Assembly (NCBI RefSeq): GCF_921293095.1
Contig: NC_060251.1
Location: 62,141,585 to 62,205,584, forward strand
Source: Ischnura elegans
Taxonomy: Eukaryota > Arthropoda > Insecta > Odonata > Coenagrionidae
DNA length: 64,000 bases
Direction of reading: 5' to 3'
Each line of letters begins with the position of its first letter. Position 1 is the first letter of the stretch. The notes below the pieces were generated by a model. The model saw only the letters and a list, made by a program, of their open reading frames with translations, made no database searches and was not told the DNA's origin. Below, one piece after another: positions 49,601-61,600 of this stretch. The position numbers were made by a program, and so were the translations under genes.

Positions 49601-52600
49601 TCCGAGATTTTTTAAAGTGCTGGATTTTAATATCAACTTTAAGGACTACTCGCTGATGACATATTGGAGAGAGACCACAGTACCTCCGGCTACATCTGAC
49701 CTTAGTGCTGTGGATTTTCAAAAATCTATTAATAAACTTTCAGATTTGAAGTTAAATATTTCTTTTTATTATAGATACGGACGAGAGATTCGTGAAGATA
49801 TTCACCAAAACTTTGTTGACAACAGCGAAAGACGAGGAATGACACTGACATAAGAAATACAGATTGGAAAGCAGATAATTGAAAAACTGTTTCGTGATTG
49901 TTCCTCCACAGACGATAATGAAACTATATTATTTCGACTAACGAAGAATTTTTTATTAGACTATTTAGACTAACGAAGTAAGACGCACTTGGTGTGAATT
50001 TTGGTGCATTTGGCTCGTGGGAGAAGCTTTCGGGGAGGGGACGCGAGCGGCTTTCGCCCAAAATCCATTTAATCACATCTGTCGGACAAAGCCGAAATTG
50101 GAAAACATATCCGAAGGTAGCACATCTTTATAGCCACTCGAGAGGCCTTTTCATGGACCGTAGGCTCCTTTCCTGCGTTCTCGGATCTAAAAATATTTCA
50201 TCACTTCTCTAAAAGTTGGTAACATCGATTTGTTTAACCCCGACGAGGCGCCTAATAAGGGACAAGTCGTTTCACTAAGCTTCCTTTATTACCTTCTACC
50301 ATCTTCCGATTTATATTATCAAAGATAAATGACCTCCTAGCAGTATACGCGGGATGCATTTTGCTGTATTGGAGGCGTGGGAGGGGTAGAAGCGAGCGGG
50401 GGAGGGGAGGGGATCGGCCTGCGGCTCTTGTATCCGCGACGCTGCGTGGGCGTTGGAATATTTTCTTCGCGGGCGCGGACTCAAATTAGGCATTTTGTGG
50501 CTAAACGGTGGCAGATACGTCAAAATGCACGAAATTTTTGCCCTAAAAGGGCAGTAACTCGGCAAAATCTATAGGAAATGACCATAAAATACTATATTTT
50601 TCGAATATCGACCTTCCCCCCCTAAATTGCATTTGAGCGAGGGTCAGGGGTTCACCTAGAGGTCTCAAATTTTTCAGGCCTTATTTTTGATCGGTCCCAC
50701 AACTTTTTTTCATTGGGCCAGATGGATTTGAAAAAAATCGATTTTTCCGATCCGCCCTAGTACATATTCGTAAGAGGTATTCTCTTGTGCTGACAGAAGA
50801 TGAATGCATAGCTGCTGCCAATTCTACTCTGAAGTAACTGTGTTTGATATTATGTTTGATGATTAAATTGACCTGATGTGAAAATTCACATTCTTGTGGC
50901 TTTGTCTGGGGGTGAGCTCTGCTCATACATACCGAAAATAACTTCCGGGTTGGATCACTAAGTGTGATATTGGAAATACTAGGAGTTACAGAGAAAATTG
51001 TCCAAATATGGCTGTGAATGCTGAAACCGGTTTCCAGGAAGATTTCACTAAATGCCATTAAAGCAATAGTATTCTACGTCTACATGCTACCCCACAAGCC
51101 ACCTAAAAAGGCATGTGGTAGAGAGTGTTAGGACACCAGCCGTCTATACATTAAAAACAAAAGCTCAAACAAAATTATGATACCATTTATGTGTGTATTT
51201 ATGGTTCTGGGGAAAAAAGAATTCGCATATCTATCCATTCTCCAAAATATCTATCTCTTAATTTATCGCTCCTGTCGGACCTGGAAATATAGTGAGGCTC
51301 TAAGATGATGTTCTCCGTGTCGCTCCTAAAGGTTTCTATTCTCAATTGTTAAAGCAATCTAAGCCTAGCATACAGCCTCCGAGTCTCTAGTGGCTCCCAG
51401 CCTAATTCACTTAATATCTGGGTAATGCTGTCTGTTCACCCTTAGCAGTTGTTGATGAATTGTGCAGCTTTCATTTGAATTTAATTCAGTTCACAGATTA
51501 AGTCGTTCTGCACTGGTTCCCATATGCTTAATGCCTATTCAAGGTGTGGTCATACGAGTGTGAAGTAGCACCTTTCTTTTACTTTCTCATCTGAAAATCT
51601 TCCCTGAATATGCTAGAGGAATCCTAGCTTCTTCAGGGCTATGCCTCAAATAATCCTTATATGTGTTTCCCAGGAGAGTCTGTAGTATCTTGCAGCCATT
51701 GTGCCATCAGTTCATTTTAAGCCTAACACAGACAGACATAGAGAGGTACAAACATTCACTTTTATGTGTAAGAGATAAAATTACATCATTATCAGTGAAT
51801 ACAACTTTCCTACTCTGGATCAGCGCATGTGGAAAATTTGTTTTTCAATACTCAATTTTATCATATAGCTTCTTTTATTCCTTAGGTTTAATCAACCATC
51901 AGTTCAGCTGAGCCAGTCAGAGTCCAATGCTGTGTCAGTAACTTTCATTGAATGCCTAAGATATACTGTAATGATGCATCAGGATGATGAAGCTTTCTGT
52001 ACTTCCCTTTTGATTGATCAGGTTGGTTTCTATTTATTTTATGTGTATACCAGATATGTTTTTACTATTATTTGTGTGTATTTTTATTTAAAAAACATTG
52101 TTCATAATAAGCATGCATTATTTTCAGGAAAAAAATTAAGATTGTAATGATTATCTCAATGGTTGTGATTTATTTAATTATGGAGTAATACGGTTTGGTA
52201 AAAGTTTATCATTTTATAATTTCAAGTATTCCTTTAGAATTATATCAAGTTTTGAATGCCAGAGAATCCAGATTTGATTCAAATTTTACTATTAGGTGGG
52301 GAAACTAAAATAGTATGCATATAAAAATGGAGAATGGATATATTGGGATCATATGAGATGAGATTTGGGAACTACTGGGGAAGAGTGGGGGCTACTGATG
52401 TGATTAGGTAGAGGGTGATGGATAGTAGTGGGAGGAAAGTCAGAAAAGAAAGACCTCTTTGAATGGGAAACTGGATAAGAAAATGATATTGAGCAGGTAA
52501 GTGAAAGGACTCTGGTGGATACTGGATAAGGAAAAAACTAGTATTGATGGGGAACAGGAGGGGCTGTAGAAGGAAGAGCTTGGTATAACTGAGAAATATA

Positions 52601-55600
52601 GATTAGGTTGTGTATTGAATATAATAAGTTCACATGTAACTTTGTTGAATTCTATGTTTTAATTCAGTATGCTTAAAAGTTTTAAAAACAACTATCAAAA
52701 TGCTCTTGCTCTCACGACCTGGGTTTTGGAGTCGAGTACCATCATTTGGTGGTGTCGCTAGGTGACCATAAAGTATACTGTCACTTCATATACATCACAA
52801 AAGGACTGGGGGTAAGGGGTGGATGGGATGGTTTTCATAGATATAAGAGATCGGAGATGGAGTCAGGCTTGTAGCTATGGTGACTTTTGGGGTTCATTCC
52901 TCTTAAAGTTTTTCTCTTGTGGTGGCTACCGGCAATACATCTGTGTCAGAAATGAAAATTAGATGTACTGGTGATTTGATGGTATGAATTTAATGCAAAG
53001 TGTACAAATTGCCAAAAAAACTGTCAGTATAAGCAAATCGCATACCACCCTAACTTCCCCCTAAGCAAAATTTGTATTAAACTTAGGTCCTTATTTTTTA
53101 TTTTAAAGAGGCTTCCTGTCATTTAATCCTTCTCATTTTTTCAGCTCATTCCAGTCTTGAAGGACTCCTTTTCTGAAAAGAAGTGGAAATCACTCATTAG
53201 GCCTCTATACTCTCAGATGTCATCACTTGTTCACCACTGGCACAAGAACATCTCTGAGTGTCCTTGCTTTAAAGCATTGACTAGGATTTTCTGGGAGCAA
53301 GTCACTGATACCATTGCTGAAAGTGTCCATGAAAATCAAGATACCTTTGCTTTCATGTCAAGGAATCAGCTAGAATTTATTCTGTACCTGAAAGACCCCA
53401 CAAGGCAAAAGAAGAGGGAGAATTTGAAAGTTGGATTTGTTGATAGTGAAGAGGAGAAGGGAAATGTGGTCGCATGTGATTCAAGTGAGCCTTCTGCCTC
53501 GGAAGATTTGGGCTGTAAAGATTTTGAGAATCAGTTAATAAGTTTGGTCCTTGAAACTTGTGAGGAATACTGTAGTGGAGCTTCTGTAAATAGTTCACGT
53601 GTATTTGTGGATGCTATGACGAATTTAGTTATAGAATTCAATTCTGTTGCACTCGTGTCACATTTGGCTTGCAAAGCCAAAGGTGAGGATGACAGTCCTC
53701 TGCTTCTTGAGAAATTACTGTCTTGGCTTCATGACCCTACCATGTGTACATCCAACCTTGTTAAATTATTGTTTTTGATTCTGGTGCATCTGCAGCCGGA
53801 AGAAAAGCAGAGTATTCTTACATCATTACTTGAGGTAAATATATCCTTTATTCCTATAGGCAAATTTTCTATGCTAAGTTTAAGCTGGATATTTTAAAAT
53901 TTCACCTAATTTTTTTCTGGTACATTTCAGTTGAACAATTTACTTATTTTACAATGGTGCCTCATCAATGCTGTGAATTCACATTCTAGTGATGATGTGG
54001 TTAGGAAATGGCTCAAAAGTCCTCAAATATCTGAGATTATTGTCACTGTGGTGAGGAACATCAGCACCAATAGTTTGAAAAACGGTGTAGATGGTGATGC
54101 AGGGGATTTTCAAACAACTTGGGACGTGCTGAAATGTTGTTTCTCAAAGACCTCTGATGGTGGTAAGTAAGAATGAATGTTTAGGATCAGTAATCATCTA
54201 AGCAATTTCAATAATATCTGCTCATTAAATATTCTTTTAATATCAGTTCCAATATATGGTTATCATCTGTTGGTACTTGCCATAAAATCTTGGGAAGCAA
54301 GTGGTCATTGAAAAAATTCCTCGAAAGTTATTAATGTAAAAGTGTTGTGAAGGTGGCATAATCAAAAGTGCATGCATTCTCTATCTCATTATAGAGAAGT
54401 AAGGAATTATGAAAATTCTTATGTCTCTTGACTATATGTCCATAATTTTTAGGGGGCCAATTTAAACGCAGAGAATTACATATGTGGTTTGAACTGTTTC
54501 CTAATGCAAATATGTACATACTTTTTATGGAAATGGTATGCAAGTGCTAGGTTATCGTCAATTTTCATTCCAGGTAGTGATCATATTGAAATTATAATTA
54601 ATTGATATGTGCTGGAGTGAGTTAATGTTATTTCTAATTTTAGACTTTCCAGTGTCAATGGAGACTCTCATTAGCATAGTCAAAGTATTATGTGATGCCA
54701 TTTCTCCAAAAACATCTACTATCCAAACTGATCCAAACTCATCAGCTCGGTTTGTTGGAGAGTTGACATGTGCACTTTTCAGCAGGGAGAGTAAATCATC
54801 CGTACCTTTGGCCCTAATTTTGTTAGAAAAGGGAGATGAAACAACTAAATCTCCAGCAACTGGTAAGTTTCAAGTATTTACTGCTTACTTCGGTCATATT
54901 ATTATCTTCCTTGTTTGTTCCAAAGTTAAGACCATCCCAGTTTTCAATGTCCCTGAATTTTAACCATGAGAATGCCATTTTCAAATCATCTGAACATTCT
55001 TTGTACAATTAAACACTTTAATGTCGTATAATATGATTTTATTTTATATATGTAATACGATAGAAATTTTTTCGGGCTCATCATGGAGTGAGAAAATTTA
55101 AAGGCTGCCAACATTTTAGGTGCCAACTTGTCACCCATTCCCTAGGCTGCTGTGTAAGAAAGGTCACGAGTGTTTCAGATTTAGGCCAGAAAAGCTAAAG
55201 GTTTTTAGATTTGGACGTAAAGAATTTTGTTCCCTATGTGGTAGCCCAGTGGGTAGAGTTCTGCTGATAAAGGGTCCCTTGTTTAAATCTTGGGTGAAGC
55301 CTTCGGACCATTCGTAGCAAAAATCATTGATGTGCGAGGTGGCTCAGGGAAAAGAACTGGCTTCCCTAACCTGAATATATGCTATTCACCTGCCTGCAGC
55401 TTAGTCTGTGGTAAGCTGTGCCCCAATCTATCCTAACCAACCTTCGGGTTGAAATACTGGCAAGGAGACATTGCGAGAGTGATGTTCGGGATCTGAATGC
55501 CGGTGTTATTTTCTGAAACTACGTAGGTAATGTAGAAAAAGTGTCTCGGCTTTCTTCCACGTAGGCCCAGGTTCGAGAGATATTTGCATGTAAAGATTTC

Positions 55601-58600
55601 ATGCACCATGATTAATCGCTCCCTCTCAATTCCCATGGTGGTCTTAGGTGTTCGTCCAGTGATTCTTGCCGCGTGAGTCCCTGGTTCAAGTCCCGGTGTG
55701 GGCTGATTTGTTTTTCTCCCTTACAATTTTAGAAATCACCGTCACAACTCATCCCCATACATTTTGTTTAGATACTCAGTGATTTTTTTTATTTTCATAT
55801 TATTTTATGGATGATCACATCTTCTGCCCAAGGTTTTCTGAAGACTTCTCTCTCTTACCTTCTCAAAAGATTATCTTTTCCCCTACTTATTGTAAAACTT
55901 ACGTTTTACTCTCACCTTGAAGGCTCATGTAAGTTGAGATGCTCACATCCAAATTTTAAATCAGCCAAACACAAAGCATTTGATGTGCATAGATGCCCCA
56001 GTGTCCTCTATAAATGCACTTACAGTATAAATAGATAACAGAGTCCATACAAAAAATTGTTTATTTTTGTGATAGTTAAATGGGGACTTTATTAATTTAA
56101 GTTTTTCTTTAAACAAATTTTTAAAAATAGTTATGAAACCAGGGGAAAATAATTGATTATTTATGTTGTTTGAGAATCAAAATAAAGGGCTAAGAATTTT
56201 TTTATTTCAGGTGGTGTTCTGTGTGACTTGGCACTGTCTATGTTCACTACGTGTTGCATCGGTCATCATCATGCATCTGTTCTTCATACTTCTACTCTGT
56301 CTTTACTTGGAACAGCGTGGCAAACGCTTGTCTCCTCAATGGCCCTGGCATTGGGAATTGGCAGCAATGTTGAACCCTTTCTTGAGGTCACGGACAAGTT
56401 TGCAAAAGCTACTTGGATGTCTATATCGCCACTGAATGAAATTGCCTCGTTGGAAGTGGCATCAAATAAAGCGGTGTCCTTTATGAAAGCTGCCCTTGAA
56501 GCATGCACCTGTGATGATGTCCTTTCGACCGAAACTGTCCTCGCCAGTCTGTGTCAAAGGTTTTTCAATTATGGCACAAATTCACCCAGACATGCAAGCA
56601 ACAAGTTAATCATGCAAATGTGTTTAGCTGCTGAGTTTTGGAGGAATTGCACAGTCCTAAAGAAAGAAGTTATTGTTGAGGATAATGACCCAGAGAAGTT
56701 TTTGCAGTCAATCTCTGTCTCCCTATTCATGATGAATGTCCTCTCTAATGTGGGCAGTCATTGTGGATACCTTGCAGAAGATTTTGCAGATGATTTTGAA
56801 GGTGTATCGGATGAGTTATCAAAGATTGAGGTCAAGGAGAACCTAAGCAGTATTGAAGGAGAAGAAGAAAAATCAAGTGCAAAGAAAGTTTATGAAGAAT
56901 TTCTTTTGAAATTTTTAGATCATGTTACTGAATCCTTAAATGAATATACACTCTGTAAACTATTTTTGCTGCATTTCAAAAACGTAAGGGAACTTTCCAT
57001 CTCTTAAGAATGCTCTCCTCTTTTGTGTGCTTGCATTTAATCACTGAATCTTTGTTTCAGGATCCTTTGAGTTTAAAAATAAATCCAAAATACAAACTCT
57101 TGAAATCACATCTTAAAAAAGTTATTGGCTCAATGAGTGATGGTGGTATGCAGCAGTTAAAAAATAGAATTTTAGATCAGTAAGTATCTGATTCAGTTTG
57201 TCAGAGCTGAACAAAGAATTCAACTTCAAGTCGAATACCTGTTTTTTTTTGCTTTTTCAGAGTGGAGGAATATAATGGATTGGGACTGTGGGCAATCAAG
57301 TTCATGTATTCTGAATTATTGTTGGGAAAAGATGCATTCACTGCATTTGCTGATTTGAACTCAATCTCTTCTTTGAGTCGTTATCATGTGCAAATGATAC
57401 AGGTATTTATCCTTAATTAGCTCATTTCTTAATTGCCTTGTTAGGCCATGGTTAATGCCTGTTAGGTGCTATGCTTTGGAATACTTTCTTTGTATTGGGA
57501 ACTTCTGTGTGCTTTACTAATTGCACACACCTGAGAAGATGATGTGCTCCAGTAGCTCACCTGCTTCCTTCTCTTGCCTCAATATAGTTTTGCTCTTTTC
57601 AGCCATAAATAACTTTTGTTGTTTATTGGAGCTCCATTGACTTGATTTTATATCTAGAAGTCGAATCTGATTAGGAATTGTTGTCACTTCCTCTGAATAA
57701 TAATACCAAACATCATTGTCTTTCGCCTCTAGCTTGGCTAATAAGGGTAGTGTGCAAACATGCACGAAAAATGAATAAGTATTAACAACTAAAATATTGC
57801 TCTCTCTTTGTTAATATTCACTGTTGTTGATATATGTTAGCTAGTGTTATGGTATGGTTTTTTGAGGAGACGGCTGATAGCTGAGGTCATTTGCGCCATG
57901 AAGGGTATGGAAGATAGGGTGAAGAGAAACCTAGCATCGATATTATCCTTCTCTTAATGAAAGACATCAAGGGAACCACGGCTTAACCTCCCATCGGACG
58001 GATTGAGTATTGTGCTTGAAATGTCCTCCTCATACAATTTTCAAGTAGGGATCGGGTAGTCTCTGAAAATTCTCTGCCACTGCCGGGATTTGAACCCAAG
58101 CCCACGGGTGGAAAGCCAACATTCTAGCCACCACACCAACCTGATCCCGTATTAACTAGCCTTGGTGACTTTTGGATGATAGGAATTTGGAGACATTGCC
58201 TATCAGTCTATATAAAAATAATAGTTTTTAGAAGGCTTGAGGCATATTTTAATTACACCCTTACAATACATATGTGATAAGAAATATGCTGCCTCTAAAA
58301 TTAGTAAGTACCATTTATGATGCAGATTTTTATTCTTTTAACATTTTCATTGCTGTACTTTTTTTTAGAATCAAATTCTCATCGAAAGTTAGCAAACAAG
58401 TATTCTACTTTTGCTGACAAGAGGGTGGGGGTTGATTTAGCACTACTTACAGTGAAACCTCGATATAACGACACCCCACGGTGCACTAATAAACACTCGC
58501 TATAACGAATTGTCGCTTTACCGGAGGTGGAGCAAATAATAGCCAATATACCTGTTGCGAACAGATATACAGGAACAGGAGTGGTGCGGCGACAGATAAA

Positions 58601-61600
58601 CATCTATCCGATAAACGTAAGCATAAATCCAGACAAAAGGCGATGTTTTTTTGCATCACTAAATTCCCTTACTCAAATAACGACTAACTATTCAAACAAT
58701 TTATAAGCGCCGCACTGAATAAAAATCATGCAAAGCATTGTTTCGTCAATCATTATATTTATCGAACGACAGTTTACCACATAAATTTGATACTGAGCAC
58801 TCCATTAACTTCATTTCTAACAGATCGCTAGCAATTACAGAGGTTAAGGAGTATTGATGAAAGTCTTCCGGCGGTGAAACCCTCGCTATGGCGAGAGCCG
58901 ACACCGAAAGGGTCTCGTAAAAACGAATTTTTTAACACGATCATTATAGGGTCAATTGACGGTGCATCGGCTATCTCTCGTAATAGCGGGGGTGTCGCTA
59001 TAGCCCGTACTCGATTTAACGAGGTTCCACTGTACGTAAGAGAGAGAGAAGTATTGCTCTCCAGTAGAAAAAAAGGATTAGCAGTGGAGTAGGTCATTCA
59101 GTTGGTTTTATACTCTCATTCGAACAAATAATAGTAATATTTATCTACTTCATTGGGATAAAATATCCAAGAGTTTTGTCAACATACAATATAAAATAAA
59201 ATACTCACATGCATCATCACATCTGTGGGGTAGCAAGTAATTTTGTTCGAAAGGGTCAAAAATGAAAAGGGAAAACTTTTTAGAAACAGCATACTTAGTA
59301 GAGGTGTTAAACTAACTTTAACACTTCTCGTTATTGAAAAGACTTAATTTTTCAAGAAGTATTTTTTTAAGTTCATGATTTTTCAGTATCTTGTTTTCAT
59401 CTATGAAGTAAATTAATTTAATTTATTTTTTCGGGGATCTCCCCCTCACTATGCCTATGCATGCTATACAAAGATACATGCAAGCTATTCAGTTGAATTA
59501 TCCGTGGGTTAATGTAAAACATCAGAAACTCGTTTAGATTATAGTAACACTTTTGGATTAGTATTTTCTTTAATTTAGCTCTGAATTGAGTCCGGTAGGA
59601 AATGGAAGGGATGGTGATATGTTGGAATCTAAGTGTACTCATTGTCGTTGGGAATGGAATAGTATAGACCTTTTAAACAGAGACTGGGAGTATTGGAGGG
59701 TGTGTATGTTGTATCTGGACTGTGTGTTGTGATTGTGTAGGCTGGAGTTAACAGTGAAAATATGAGGATAGTTTCGAACAAACATAGCCCAGGTTAGTAT
59801 ATAGATTGAGGGGAGAGTTAAGATGCAGAGACATACAAAAAGTGGTCTGCTTGGGGTGCTGATAGGGACTCTACAGATAGCTTTAACAACTTTCTTCTGG
59901 AGAAAGAAGGTTTTCGATGAAAGAGAGGTATGCCCCAAAACAAAATGCCATAAGATACATGAACGTGTACTTTGGCATTGTACAGAGTTTTGAGTGTGTT
60001 GGTGGACCCCACAGGGGCGAGCTTTCTGATCATAAAAAGGCACACAAAAAGCCTTTTATTCAGTTCAAAAAGATGTGACAATCAGTCAAGTGTATCTGAA
60101 AGGTAAATGCCAAGACATTTCATTGATGACAATGCATGTTTCTGAAATTTCACACTAATTTTCCTGTTAATTGAAATAGAACACATCCGTTGATGCAGTG
60201 CTATTAGCATATCACGCTGAGCACTCTCTTTGAATAATGTATGTATAATATTTTGTATTAACTGGCCGTAAGTGTGGAAATGGTCTTATCCTACATGTTA
60301 CTTTTTCAGGTCTTTTCATCATCTCTACCTAAAGAGGAGTTGGAAGAGCTTTCTTCAGAATCTTCCAAGGCTTTGTATTCACTTTCCACCAATGTGCCAG
60401 CGGAAGGTGAAGCTTCAATTGAAATATGGCCTCGTTGCCATTTATCAGTAGTTGTTTGTGCATTGAGAAGTATGACCATCCCATGGAATGGAGGAGAAGA
60501 TAAAAAGATGGAGAATGCTGTCAAAACAGCTCTTGATTCAATTCTTCTCACAAGACAGTCTGGAATTAGTTCCATATTTTCAAAGTAAAAACATTTTATG
60601 GCTATTTTCTCTCCTTAGATTTGCATGAAGTACACCATACTTCCGATTATCCAGGCTAATGATGGGGAGAGATGGCACAAATAATTGGAAAACACGAATA
60701 ATCCAAACTTTCTCTGTAATGTATTGTTAATTTTCATAATTTACGCAAATCAAACTGTCAATCATTAACTACGCGCACTGTCTGTTATTTTAGATGGCTT
60801 TCCGAAATCATTTAGACCCTTCTTTTCCGAACCAAGATCTTTTTAGTGGCAGTAGCATGATTTTACTCTTGTTCCTATTGCTGCATGTAATACCTGATTT
60901 CTGAAAACCACGCACTCTTGAGATCACGGATTCAGAAAATTGGTTTGCACGAATGCTTCAAAACCTTTGCGCGATGTCAGCAGGCACTGTCAGGCACCAT
61001 GCCACGTAGTCGTGCCTCATGCAAGTTGCCCCGTATACAACTGCTGCGGCACCCAGTTCCGTGGTCCATGAATTCGATCGTGCACTGCAATGTTTAGATA
61101 GCATGAACACGGACCTTCCGTGAAGGTAATGGGCGCACGATCACCCCATTGTGCAGCAGCGGTTATAGGAAACCAGGACTTTAGGCAATTTGTCTACGCT
61201 GGCGAGTTCCTGGCTATGACTCATGCTGTCTCTACTTCCACTTCCCCCACTGCCTTCACCTCTACTATTCCTTTCCTCTTCAGTTGGACCTTGACTAGTC
61301 ACGGCGTAATTATGTCTGAGTGCAACGAAATCTCCGGTTCCTTTGGGCCGTAATCAACCAAATACTAGGCCACAGTGATAATTGCGCATTTGCGATTTGA
61401 AATATACAATTATAGATCATAGACAACATTTCTTTTAATTTGCGATTGGTTAACCATTGAAGAATCTTCTAAAATTAATCAAGAGTTTTTTCCCTGCCGC
61501 TGATCGTCGTCTACATGCTAGAGCAGACGTCCAAGTAAACTTGAAACATTCCTTGTCTTAAAGTAAATGAAATAATTCTCTTTTACATAGAGGATTCTGA

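Noticed and set aside
50880-51000. A further SINE-A tail fragment
   Set aside because: Only GGGGTGAGCTCTGCTCATAC and CTTCCGGGTTGGATCACT resemble the family; too little to annotate firmly.
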